In this document: positions 49,012 through 58,900 of the stretch, one piece after another
Position numbering within the stretch: position 1 is the first letter of the stretch
Layout of the letters: each line of letters begins with the position of its first letter
Assembly: GCA_946402905.1 (NCBI GenBank)
Contig: CAMIYC010000014.1
Span: forward strand, 1 to 64,000
Length of the DNA: 64,000 bases
Source of the DNA: an uncultured Prevotellaceae bacterium
GTDB lineage: Bacteria > Bacteroidota > Bacteroidia > Bacteroidales > Bacteroidaceae
Direction of reading: 5' to 3'
Position numbers and translations under genes: made by a program
Notes under the pieces: generated by a model
What the model was told of the DNA's origin: nothing
Seen by the model: the letters and a program-made list of their open reading frames with translations, nothing else
Databases searched by the model: none

Positions 49012-49065
49012 TAGTATCTCTAGTATTTCTAGTATTTCTATTGTCTCTAGTATCTATAGTGTCTT
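49012..49065. repeat. Six 9-bp units, TAGTATCTC type
   Basis: TAGTATCTC, TAGTATTTC (twice), TATTGTCTC, TAGTATCTA and TAGTGTCTT run head to tail. Same family as the arrays at 3611, 8141, 18813 and 20200. Confidence 0.85.
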
Positions 49066-49144
49066 GGGGTTTTAGGTTGGTCATAGTAGCTGTCTGCTGA
49101 GTAGTTCAGCGGATGATTCTGACAGATTGCTTAGGTATAAATAC

Positions 49145-49185
49145 GAAGAGGTTGGTGGTCAGGCTGGCCTGCCACCAATCTCTTC
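49145..49185 (-). terminator. Hairpin after the 1188-residue protein gene
   Basis: GAAGAGGTTGGTGG pairs with CCACCAATCTCTTC (one G-T wobble) about 55 bp beyond the stop codon of the minus-strand gene. The minus-strand 3' side has only a weak T tract. Confidence 0.55.
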
Positions 49186-49241
49186 TTGATGTGTTAAATA
49201 TTATTGATTGATATCATCAATCTCCAATGATTTAAGGATGC

Positions 49242-52200
49242 TTACTTGATGGAAACTTTTCTCACTCTCACGGTGCCGTCGCTCAGGGTCTCGCGTACGA
49301 TGGTGACACCTCTCTGGATGCCGTTGACACGTGTACCGTTGATGGTGAAGAACTCTGAGTTGACCACAGCATTGCTGCTGATGCTCTCCACGTAGAGTGG
49401 GTTGTCGCTGGGCTGGAGCGAGCTGTTCTTTCCATAGTAGAAGAGCTGCCATCCTGTCCAGATGGTCCAGTCGTCGGTCAGTGTGACATTCTTCTTCATA
49501 CCGATGGTGAGTTTTCCTTCCTCGCCCACCTTGACGATGACCTCGTTGCCTTTGTAGAGATCCTGTGAGAAGGCGTCGCCGGCAGCCACCATAGAGTTGG
49601 GCACTGCGAGTTGGTCGGCCTCAGAAGCCCATACCCATCCGTCGCTGAGAGCTTCGAGCATGATAGCCTGTGAAGCGAGACGGTGGATAGGTGTGCTTAC
49701 GGTGTCGTTGTCAGCGGTAGCATAGAGGAATGCGTTGTTGTTGGCAGCAGCGTCAGCCTTCCATGATTCGTAGTCGGCGGCGTATCCACCAGCGCGGTAG
49801 AATGCCTGTACGGACACTTTGTATGTACCTGCTGGCAGACCCTGGAGCAGCTGGTAGTAGTCGTAGTTGGTGCTGAACTTCTCAGCGTCGTTGGCAGTAG
49901 CGTTGACGGCAGCTCCGCCGGTCCATCCGTGGTCGTCACCTTCTACATAGTTGGGGTTGACGATGACAGTGGTGCACTCTACCGGGCTTGCGTCAGAAGC
50001 GGTGTCCATGTTCTTCGGGATACCGAGGCGGTTGATCATCTTGTTGATCTGGTTGATGAGGTCCTCGACGTCAGTGTCGTTGAAGGCGCGGTTGTCGATA
50101 CCGTTGTTGATGTCGTTGTTGAGCTGGTTGGCCTCATTCTTGGTTGTCTCGTCGCAGACGGCGTTGCCGATAGCGATGGCCAGGTTTTCGTTGGCCTTGG
50201 TCAGTTCGGCGAAGAGAGCCTTAGACTTGTTGACAGCCTCCTGCATGTCGAAGAGTTTGGTGAGTGCTTCAAACATAGCCACACCGTCGGTGCCGTTGAC
50301 CACCTCTTTTGCCTCAGCGATGGCAGCCTCCAGGTTTTCGGCGACATCCTTTCCGATAGCGCTGCTGAGAGATGCCTCACCGTCGGCGATAGCCTGCTCG
50401 AGCACCGGCTTGACGACGTCAGCCTGGAATCCCTTGTAAGTGATCTTGAAGTTGTCCCAGATACTCCATGAGTCGCCGAGCTGGTTGGAAGAACCCTTCA
50501 CACCGATACGCATGGGGTCGCCCTCTTTGGCCACGAGTCCGTAGGCCGACTGTGTGTACATGCCAGCTTCGAATGCGATGGCCGAGCTTGCCATACCGTT
50601 GGGGAAGTATACGGTCTGACCGTCGGCATTGGTTTCTGAACTGTAGTCAGTGCTGTTGGCGCTGTAGAATTCAGCGTCGTAGATCTGTACCGGGTCGCCA
50701 TAGACGTTGGTGAGCGGTGTCGTGTTAGAGTTCATGTACACGAATACGGGGCATGTCTCCTTAGTGGTATACTGGTCGCCGTTGAGGTATGCACTGTAGG
50801 CTGTACGTCCATAGCGATAGAAACCTTGTACGGAAATCTCGTATACACCCATAGGTGCGTTCTCCACTACCTGGTAGATGTCAAACTGAGCATTGTTCCA
50901 AGCCTCGTAGCAGGTGTTGGTGGAGGTACCGCCGATACCTACGTTGCCGCCGCTTGCAGCTTCCTTCGTCCATCCGGTAGCACCCTGCTGGAAGTTGGGG
51001 TTGACCATCAGAGAGGTCATGTCGGCATTCATGCGCGGGTGTCTCTTGGCATCGCTGATCATCTGCTGGATCATGTCGATCTGCTCCTGCAGCTCGTCAT
51101 TGGTAGCGGTGCGCTCTTCGAGCATATCCTGAGCGTCAAATTCAGCCCACTCTCCGCACGGCTCTGTATATTCGGGGTCGAAGCTCTCGTCTACGGCCAA
51201 TGCTTTGGCCTCGTCCATCTTAGCCTGGAATGTCTTCCAGAGCTCGATGTTCTTATCCAGGTCAGCTGCGGCAGCGTTGGCACTGGCGATGGCAGCGAGG
51301 ATGGCATCCTTGGTGCTGGCATCAGCCATGGATGCGATGGCAGCATTGTATGCCTCCAAATAAGAATAGGTGTAGATGGTCTCGCTCAGGTCGCCGAAGT
51401 CTTTCATGGTGCCCTGTACCGACTCCTTCAGCAGCTGGTAAGCGTCGTCGCCGTTGCCGTAGAAGGTGAGTGAGAAGTCGTCGAAGATACTCCAGTCACC
51501 GCTGATGGTAGTGCTCTTGCGCACACCCACTTTGAGGTTGCCGTCATTGACGAGGGCCAGCACTCCATTGTCTACACAATATCCGGCATTGAAGAAGACG
51601 TCAGCTGCTACCATGTTGTTGGGGATGACGAAAGCCTCGCCTGTCTCTGCGTCAGTGGCAGTGCTCCAGTCGCCGCCTTCCAGTTGTGAGGTCAGACCGG
51701 CGGTATAGGGAGAAGCAATGGCGTTCTCCAGGTCGGTGGCAGCACTGGTGGCATAGATCTTGGCATATTTCGACTCGGCGTTCTGTGCCTTGTAGTTGTC
51801 GTATGCGGGCTGAGAGTTACCTGCGCGATAGAAGGCGTGCACATTGAATTTGTAGACACCCTCACGCAGCTCGCTGATCTCCTGATAAGTGTTGTAGGTC
51901 TTATTGTAGTGCTCAGCGTTTTCTTTCGGGTTGTATCCGCCGAATGTGTCGCCGCTCCATCCGTCATACTTGTTGTCGGTGAAGGTGGTGTTCTTCAGGT
52001 AGACCGATGACACATCGATAGGATTGGCCACGGTAGCCTTGTCGAGGTCTTCGAGGGCCATTTCTTTCTTGCGCTCCTCAATGGCAGTCTTGACGGTGGC
52101 GATGGCGTTGTTGAGCTCCTCGACGGTGCTGCCGGTGTTGCGGTAAGTGGCATAAACCTCAGCGGGGATGACAGCGTTGATAGCCTCAGCCTCGTTGATG

Positions 52201-52808
52201 ATGTCTCTGAGCTGTATGGCCACCAGATAGACGGTCATGGCATTGTCATAAGCCTCGCCTGTAGCCTCGGGAATGAGTTTCCAGTCGATGAACGAGCCGT
52301 CGTCAGTGGTACAGTTAGCGGTCAGCGCGGTGTTCTCCGGATTGTCCACGCGATTGAGTCCCACGTAGCCGTTCTCAGGCTTGATGTTGGGGTTGTTTGC
52401 AGAGCCTTGCAGGCGATAGGTGTTGTTGCCCATGTCTGTGATGGCCCAGAGGAAGTCGGGCTGGTTGTTGTAGTCGACATACATGGAGATGCCGTCGTCG
52501 ACAAACCACCAATACTTCCAAGCATTCTGTGTCTTGACATAGTCAGTGAGTGTCCAGTCACCGTTGCTGGTGGATGCCACTTTCACCTTCAGACCTGTCT
52601 CGCCGACACTGGCTTGTGTGCCCCAGGCGTTGCCCTGGGTGAAGAGCAGCTGGCTTCCGACGTTGTAGAAATAGTAAATCTCACCGTCTACCAAGCTTGC
52701 AAATTCTTGTGGCATGGCCGGCTTCTGCCAGACATCCTCCACAGCCTTAGCTACATTGCTGCCCAAAAGGAACAATGCGCCCAAAACGAGTAGTTTTGCA
52801 ATTTTCAT
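49242..52808 (-). CDS. Giant secreted protein with three jelly-roll-like modules and T9SS-type tail
   Basis: 1188 residues, signal peptide 1-22. A ricin/lectin-like N-terminal part (about 30-190; IYYFYNVGSQLLFTQGNAWG) precedes helical spacers and three copies of a module of about 200 residues (starting near 270, 600 and 960). Each copy has a G.Y..(N/S)V(H/Q).FYR.G core followed by PN.M..A...F and, at the end, a W(S/T)I(F/W)(D/T)(D/N)F or similar motif then (T/L)(F/Y)YG or TYKG. The last 40 residues (FFTINGTRV ... RKVSIK) resemble a T9SS sorting module. No catalytic domain is recognised. The same module appears twice in the protein at 59715. Probably a surface or secreted carbohydrate-binding protein. 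Confidence 0.75.
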   Translation of the reverse strand: MKIAKLLVLGALFLLGSNVAKAVEDVWQKPAMPQEFASLVDGEIYYFYNVGSQLLFTQGNAWGTQASVGETGLKVKVASTSNGDWTLTDYVKTQNAWKYWWFVDDGISMYVDYNNQPDFLWAITDMGNNTYRLQGSANNPNIKPENGYVGLNRVDNPENTALTANCTTDDGSFIDWKLIPEATGEAYDNAMTVYLVAIQLRDIINEAEAINAVIPAEVYATYRNTGSTVEELNNAIATVKTAIEERKKEMALEDLDKATVANPIDVSSVYLKNTTFTDNKYDGWSGDTFGGYNPKENAEHYNKTYNTYQEISELREGVYKFNVHAFYRAGNSQPAYDNYKAQNAESKYAKIYATSAATDLENAIASPYTAGLTSQLEGGDWSTATDAETGEAFVIPNNMVAADVFFNAGYCVDNGVLALVNDGNLKVGVRKSTTISGDWSIFDDFSLTFYGNGDDAYQLLKESVQGTMKDFGDLSETIYTYSYLEAYNAAIASMADASTKDAILAAIASANAAAADLDKNIELWKTFQAKMDEAKALAVDESFDPEYTEPCGEWAEFDAQDMLEERTATNDELQEQIDMIQQMISDAKRHPRMNADMTSLMVNPNFQQGATGWTKEAASGGNVGIGGTSTNTCYEAWNNAQFDIYQVVENAPMGVYEISVQGFYRYGRTAYSAYLNGDQYTTKETCPVFVYMNSNTTPLTNVYGDPVQIYDAEFYSANSTDYSSETNADGQTVYFPNGMASSAIAFEAGMYTQSAYGLVAKEGDPMRIGVKGSSNQLGDSWSIWDNFKITYKGFQADVVKPVLEQAIADGEASLSSAIGKDVAENLEAAIAEAKEVVNGTDGVAMFEALTKLFDMQEAVNKSKALFAELTKANENLAIAIGNAVCDETTKNEANQLNNDINNGIDNRAFNDTDVEDLINQINKMINRLGIPKNMDTASDASPVECTTVIVNPNYVEGDDHGWTGGAAVNATANDAEKFSTNYDYYQLLQGLPAGTYKVSVQAFYRAGGYAADYESWKADAAANNNAFLYATADNDTVSTPIHRLASQAIMLEALSDGWVWASEADQLAVPNSMVAAGDAFSQDLYKGNEVIVKVGEEGKLTIGMKKNVTLTDDWTIWTGWQLFYYGKNSSLQPSDNPLYVESISSNAVVNSEFFTINGTRVNGIQRGVTIVRETLSDGTVRVRKVSIK

Positions 52809-52946
52809 AAAGGTTAGTTTTAAAAGTTAATAAATTTTGCAATTGCGTGAGCAAATGCGTTATGTAAATCAATTGGTTTTTGGTCTTTGAGTGATAAGGT
52901 TAGTCGGTGTCTTGCTGTATTTGTACATAGACTTTGCTTTATTGTG

Positions 52947-52954
52947 CAAAGTTA
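52947..52954 (-). promoter_or_regulatory. Candidate -7 box of the 1188-residue protein gene
   Basis: TAACTTTG followed by CA on the minus strand, about 139 bp before the start codon. It would leave an unusually long leader of some 130 nt. The interval 52809-53035 shows no other feature. Confidence 0.4.
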
Positions 52955-53035
52955 ATAAAAAAAACCATAAGTTTGATAATTTTATATTAAAAAAGTTTAA
53001 ATAGGTGTATTTTTTACAATTAATGTATGTAGAAA

Positions 53036-53070
53036 GGGCATTCTGAGTGTCAGTTGACTCAAGAATGCCC
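53036..53070 (-). terminator. Hairpin after the putative clan-A glycosidase gene
   Basis: GGGCATTCT pairs with AGAATGCCC, with a further AGT/ACT pairing inside, 10 bp beyond the stop codon at 53080. On the minus strand a short TTTCT tract follows. Confidence 0.6.
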
Positions 53071-53079
53071 TGAAAGTTG

Positions 53080-55791
53080 TTATCTGATGATGATTTTTTC
53101 GGTGGTCCAGTTGCCGGAGCTGTCTCTTTGTGTCTTGATATAGATGCCTTTGTTGTGCGGCCTGTCTATCTTGGCCCCATTGATGTTGTAGTAAGATGTC
53201 TGTGATGCGGTCTTTTCTATCAGTTGCGAGATGCCGTTGGTAGCGGAGTCCATTACAGCGTTGATCTCCTCCGCGGTGAGCGCCTTGCCGAACATCTGGA
53301 TGTCGTCGACGAATGCTTTGAGGTATGGGTCGGATGGCAGCTGTCCTCGCCCGATATAATTGATTGTGGGCAGGATGTCGCTCGGGAGCACGCTCACCTC
53401 AGTGGTCTGCGCTGTTTTCACGCCGTCGACATAGATGACGATGCTGTCTTTCGAGACGGTTACGGCCAGGTGCTTCCATCTTGACGCGGTGAGTTTGCTC
53501 TCGCCGGAGACGGTCAGCTGTTGCTCTCCGTTTTTGATGACCAGTGCGAGTGCATTGCCGTCGGAGGGTGTGAGATACATGTACTGATCGGGACCGTTGC
53601 CGAAGTCGAAAATCCTTTGGTGGCTGACGCTGGTGTTCCGCCAGTTGACCCATGCGGCGAAAGTCATTTCCTCTGCTGAAGCGATCTCATATGGCAGCTG
53701 CATATATTGTGTGGTGCCATTGAGGTTGAGTGCTTTCTGTCCTTCGGCGTGCGTGCTGGTGAAGAGGCTTTTGTCGTGATATACGGCGTCGAATTGGTTT
53801 TCAGTCTCGTCGTAGAGGTTGTCTTCCAGTTTCCACCGCGCCATGAGCGGTGCCTCAGTTGTGGGCTGGGCAGTGACGACGGCAGACATCTCCGACTGGT
53901 TGTCGCTTCGGTCGATGGCCTTGATGCGGTATTCGTAGGTGATGCCGCTGCGGCAGGTGTTGTCGAGAAACCGGGTGGCGGTGAGTTTGCGGGCGATGGT
54001 GTTCCAGTTGTCAGAGTCTTTCTCTGTCCTGACGATCATGTATCCTTCGAGGTCGGCCTCCGTGTTGGCGTTCCATTCCAGCAAGATGCTGGCCGACCTG
54101 GGCGTAGCGGTGAGTCCTGTCGGTGCCGCGGGAGCCTCCGTCTCACATTCCGCGTCGACAGGTATGATGCGCCAGAGCTGCTTGTCGGGATTGTCGAGCT
54201 TTGACTGCTGGTTGATGTTGATGCCCTGCATCACGGTGTTGGACTGCAGGGTAAGGTAGAGCGCGCTTTCGCGGTTGCGGATGTAGTAATATCCGTCGCC
54301 GGCATAGGTGAGATACCACTGTTGGTTGCTTGATGGTGTGGTGTTGCCGTAAGCGATGACGTTGGTTCCGCTTTGTGTGGAGAAATTGAGCACATCGAGA
54401 TGCTTTCCGTCGTTGACCGACTTGATGTCGTAGAAGCTGTAGTCGCCGTCGACGGTATTTTCCACCGGGTAGACTTCCCATTGCTGAGTCTTGGCCCCGT
54501 TGTACTTCACCTGTGCGATGTTGGTGTTGCCGCCCGAATTGCCATGCTCTGCCAGCACATATTGAGTGGCTTTGTTCATGATTTTGTAAGTGCCGTTGAT
54601 GGCTGCGGGAGGCACGTCGTCGCCCCAGGTGATGTCGATCACCCGCTCCGCGTTTTTCTGCCCTTTCTGATATCCAGTCCCTCCATGGATGGTGGTTTTC
54701 AGCTGTCGTGTGGGACCCACTCCGTCGAAGTAGACATCCTTGCCTCTTGAAATAAGGTTGTAGGAGGTGGTGTAAGCCTGTCTCTCACTGGAGCCGATGA
54801 AAGCCTTTACCCTGCCGTCGTCGTGGCGCCATACGCTGGCAGCTGTCCAGTTGGTGGGGTGTTCGGCATATCCTATTCTCACGCCATGGCGGCTGATGTC
54901 GCAGAACTCTCCTCTTGCCCTGCTGTCAAATCCCCACCAGATACCTACGGTCATGCCGTATTCGAGTCCGATGAAAGCCTCGGCCACGTTGTGCATCTCG
55001 TCGTTGTATCCCACTTTGCCGTCTTCCCGCAGCAGTTGGTGGAAAGCCTTGTAGTTGTTCATCGATCCTGCCAGTTGGTGTGTGTTGCCCCAGTCATAAA
55101 CCTCTTTCCCGGGTGTGTACCATTCAGCGGCCTTGTCGTCGTTGAGCGTGTTGGCACCCACGATGGCGATGTTGCTGAAGAGCGGGTAGTCCTCCTTGAG
55201 CTTTCGGGCGATCTCGCGGCTGTTGGAAATGGTGGCACCCTCTTCGGTCCAGTAGTCAGGCTCGTTGAACGGCGATATGCCCGCCACACGGTGGTTGCTG
55301 TTGTCGTTGAGCCATTGCGCATGTGCGTTGATCATGGCCGACCAGCGGTCAACGTTGGCAGTGGCGCCGTTGCGGTAGTAGGGGTCTACCCCTGCTTCCT
55401 GGTCGGCGGTGAGCACCAGGGGCAGCGTGTCGCTGACGATGTTGAACATGTTGTTTCGCCTTTTCAGGTAGTTGGTCTGGTCGGAGGCCAGCACAGAGTC
55501 GTTGACGAGCGGCTTGGTCATACGGAAGGTGGACCTGCCGATGCCGATGTTCTCCTTGCCCATGTGGTTGATACCCTTGCGCAGGTTCTGCTCGCTGATC
55601 CAGGCTTGGTCAAGTCCCCATGTGGGATGGAAACGCTTGCCTTCAGCCGTGACGTCAAAGGCCACGGGTGCATTGGCAGGGCTTGAGGCGACGAGGTAGT
55701 CTCCGGACGATGGTATACGGTTGTTGTCTTGTGAATGGCCAGGCAATGTGAATAATATCAGAATTGCGTATAAGAGGCGTTTTTTCTTCAT
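53080..55791 (-). CDS. Putative clan-A glycoside hydrolase with ricin, Fn3 and LamG domains
   Basis: 903 residues from MKKKRLLYAIL (55791), signal peptide 1-20. The N-terminal 395 residues look like a TIM-barrel glycosidase of clan GH-A: ISPFNEPDYW supplies a candidate acid/base Glu177, and YNDEMHN a candidate nucleophile Glu265, as in GH30 or GH5 relatives. I could not place it in a family. Next come a ricin-type beta-trefoil (about 398-535, QQW motifs), an Fn3 domain (about 548-640), a LamG-type lectin domain (about 650-845) and a T9SS-like tail (YYNINGAKI ... EKIIIR). It is divergent from the GH128-like gene. Confidence 0.72.
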   Translation of the reverse strand: MKKKRLLYAILILFTLPGHSQDNNRIPSSGDYLVASSPANAPVAFDVTAEGKRFHPTWGLDQAWISEQNLRKGINHMGKENIGIGRSTFRMTKPLVNDSVLASDQTNYLKRRNNMFNIVSDTLPLVLTADQEAGVDPYYRNGATANVDRWSAMINAHAQWLNDNSNHRVAGISPFNEPDYWTEEGATISNSREIARKLKEDYPLFSNIAIVGANTLNDDKAAEWYTPGKEVYDWGNTHQLAGSMNNYKAFHQLLREDGKVGYNDEMHNVAEAFIGLEYGMTVGIWWGFDSRARGEFCDISRHGVRIGYAEHPTNWTAASVWRHDDGRVKAFIGSSERQAYTTSYNLISRGKDVYFDGVGPTRQLKTTIHGGTGYQKGQKNAERVIDITWGDDVPPAAINGTYKIMNKATQYVLAEHGNSGGNTNIAQVKYNGAKTQQWEVYPVENTVDGDYSFYDIKSVNDGKHLDVLNFSTQSGTNVIAYGNTTPSSNQQWYLTYAGDGYYYIRNRESALYLTLQSNTVMQGININQQSKLDNPDKQLWRIIPVDAECETEAPAAPTGLTATPRSASILLEWNANTEADLEGYMIVRTEKDSDNWNTIARKLTATRFLDNTCRSGITYEYRIKAIDRSDNQSEMSAVVTAQPTTEAPLMARWKLEDNLYDETENQFDAVYHDKSLFTSTHAEGQKALNLNGTTQYMQLPYEIASAEEMTFAAWVNWRNTSVSHQRIFDFGNGPDQYMYLTPSDGNALALVIKNGEQQLTVSGESKLTASRWKHLAVTVSKDSIVIYVDGVKTAQTTEVSVLPSDILPTINYIGRGQLPSDPYLKAFVDDIQMFGKALTAEEINAVMDSATNGISQLIEKTASQTSYYNINGAKIDRPHNKGIYIKTQRDSSGNWTTEKIIIR

Positions 55792-55816
55792 AAAGGTCAG
55801 ATTTTGCAATGTTTTG

Positions 55817-55824
55817 CAAATTTA
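55817..55824 (-). promoter_or_regulatory. -7 box before the putative clan-A glycosidase
   Basis: TAAATTTG followed by CAAAA on the minus strand, 25 bp before the start at 55791. It supports that start rather than the ATG at 55809. Confidence 0.55.
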
Positions 55825-55920
55825 CTTTTTTTTTCTGTTAATCCCACCAATGACAGGATTTTTTTGCTGTATCCCCATCTACTTTTTATGTATGTTGGTG
55901 CCGATATCATTTTTTTTATT

Positions 55921-55928
55921 TAAATTTG
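55921..55928 (+). promoter_or_regulatory. -7 box before the GH128-like gene
   Basis: TAAATTTG lies 67 bp before the start at 55996. A TTGG at 55895-55898 is slightly too far to be an ideal -33 box. Confidence 0.45.
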
Positions 55929-55995
55929 TGCCGAGTTATAATCCTTTCCTGTTTTGACAGGGCAGAGAGCCCATGATTTAATAAAACTAACCGAT

Positions 55996-58900
55996 ATGAA
56001 AATTAAATCCTTTGCTATGGCACTGACGATGCTGTTGTGTGTTTTGCCGGCTACCAGCCGTGCCAATACCACCACCACCGTAAGTCAAGTGACCCAGACC
56101 ATCACGCTGAGCGACGATGTGGACTACGTCATTACCTCGGAGACCCCTTTCGCCGAAGAGGGTGTCGTCAATATTACCAACCTCGACCATGCGGTGGTCA
56201 TTCTCAGTGCCCTGCGTCCATCGGAGGCCATACAGCAGTTGTCGCACATCCAGATTGACGGCCAGCGTGCCAGCAACAATGTGAATTGTCAGGTGAAAAT
56301 ACACAACAGGGGAAGTATCATCATGCCTTATAAGAACGACCTCCGGCCCCTGACCGTCTATTCCGAGCCCGATTTTGGAGGTGAAGCCGTGAATGACTTC
56401 GGCCTGGAAAACAGCGGCGGTTTCATGAACACGCTGAGCGACGAGAAGCTCAACAACCGCATCCGCAGCTTCAAGCTCAAGCGCGGCTATATGGTCACCT
56501 TCTCCACACAGGCCCGCGGGCGCGGCTACAGCCGTTGCTTCATCGCCGCCACCGAAGACCTCGAAGTGGCGTCGCTGCCTCTGGTGCTCGACCGCCATAT
56601 CACCTCCTACCGCATCTTTAAGTGGAACGACACCAGCAAGGCCGGTCTGGCCAATGACACCCGGAGCGACCCTGTCAACAAGTTGCACGTGACCACGTGC
56701 TACTCCTTCGGGCTGGGTGAGGACCGCGGCTCCAACTGCGAGTGTGTGCCCCACCATATCTATGAAGACTGGCCCTCGGCCAGTGCGTGTGGCGGTGTGA
56801 CCTACTCCCCCCACATGAAGACCAACAACGAGCCCGGCAACTCGGCCGACGACCATCCCCAGTCGGTGGACGATATCCTGAACAACTGGGAGAACCTGAT
56901 GGCCACCGGCATGCGCCTTTGCTCCCCCTCCTCCCACGACGGCAGCCTCAATCATCTGCGCGCCTTTATGGACTCCATCGACGCCCGTGGCTGGCGTTGC
57001 GACATCATCGACCTGCACTGCTATTGGACGGAGGGCAGTTTCAACAATATCAAGAGCAGCTGGGTAGACCGCTATCACCGTCCCATCTGGATTTCAGAAT
57101 GGGTGTGGGGCGCTTCCTGGAACAACAACGGCATCTTCGGCATCGCCACCGGCAACAACCGTGACAACCCCACTCAGAGCCAGCTCAACCAGAACAAGAC
57201 CGCCGTGCAGAGCATCTGCAGCAAGCTCAACTCATGGGACTACATAGAGCGCTATTACTACTGGAACAGCGAGGCCAACTGTTCCAAACTCTATCTGAGC
57301 AACGGCACCCTCACACCGGCTGGCGAATATTATGCCGGGATGAATACCGGCGTGGGCTATAACGGCAAATATGAGTTCGTGCCTAAGAACCCGCGGATGT
57401 ACGGTATCTCCGACTTCAAAGTGACCACCGAGGGCGGCACCGCCCTTGTCGCCTGGTACGACCGCAACGGCGAGTTCAACCAGTTGATGGAAGTGCAGCG
57501 CAAGGTGAAAGGCGGACAGTGGGAGGTACTGTCTGTCATCACCCCCAAGGATGGAGCCAGCCGCTACACCTATACCGACGAGGCCTACGCCGAGGGAACC
57601 CTTTACCGCGTGCATATCATTGACCTCGAAGGTGTGGAGCGGTTTACCAACGACGACATTGAAGCCGGTGATGTCTATCCTGGCGACGAACCATTGTATC
57701 TTGGCGGCAACCTGTTGACCAACGGCGCTTTCGACCTTGGGAGCCAGGATTGGCAGAACGGTGCAGGCTCCGCGCTCACGCAGCCTTATTTCCAGGTGGT
57801 GCGTGAGGGAGGCTGCGACGGTGGTTCCTACCTGCAGTGTTATGGCAACGGAGGTGTCAACGATCAAGCCTCACTGAAGCGCCTTGTCGGGATCCAACCC
57901 CATCAAGACTACTATTTCAGGGTGGCTGCCCGCAATGGCGGCAGCTATATGAAGGTCAGCCTCACGGATAACGGTACGTCTGAAAGCCAGGTGGTCTCTA
58001 CCGTCAGTGCCACGTCCGACTGGCAGCGCCATGCTTCCGTGTTCAACAGCGGCGACTTCACTCAGCTGCTCCTGGCCTACCGCTGGCTGGGTGCTCAGGC
58101 ACAAATCGACGAGGTAGAGCTGCGTCCGCTCTTCAAGACCCAGGAAGAGGCCATCGCCCATGGTGTGGCAATGGCCCGTGCCAAGACCGAGGCGCTGAAA
58201 ACCTACAACGTCACCCTGCCCACTCTCAATGATGAACTGGACGTCATACTCTCCTCCGTGAGCGGCACCGACCGTGACGCTCTCACCACGCTGAGTGAAG
58301 CTGTGAATGAAGCCTTGTCGGCATTGAATGGCAAGAATGTCTCCGACTCGTTGATGCAGGTGGCTGCCGCCGTCAGCGACATGAAGTTTGACGGACAGGA
58401 CGACCTGCTTGACGCGATGCAGGCCATGCGCGAGGCTACCACCGCACGGGCGATGAATGAGAGTCGCCGCCAGTTGTCTGAAGCCCTTCAGAATTTTCTG
58501 CCGTTGGCAGAGGCAGGAATACAACCAGTGCAACCCCGTTTTGCCTCAGCCAACGGGTGGGAAGTGAAGGCAGGCACCTATACCGCCGGCGACCAGCGCC
58601 TGAATACCGTGGGTGGCAAGACCTGCTGGAATGCCTGGTGGTCGGGCATTAACGCCGCTGTGGGCAAGAACCGCACGATGGAGATCCGGCAGCACATTGA
58701 TGACGTGCCCGAGGGACTCTACGCCCTGGAGTGCAAAGCCACGACCCAACACTACTGCCTGAGTGACCAACACGGCTATCTGGTACATTCCGGCGACACC
58801 GTCTGCACACCCACTTTGACGTACGACTATTTCGACCTGCCCACCGTGGGCAATATGTGGCAGACCCTGACCACCCAGCCCGTCTATGTGGAGGAGGGTG

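Larger units (their letters stand above)
48804..49241. other. Intergenic region with two kinds of tandem repeat and a hairpin
   Basis: No gene is supported here. It holds a 10-bp-period array (48879-48934), a 9-bp CTAG-type array (49012-49065) and the hairpin 49145-49185 behind the upstream gene. A promoter for the FAS1 operon must lie in or before this region, but no clear -7 box was seen. Confidence 0.7.
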
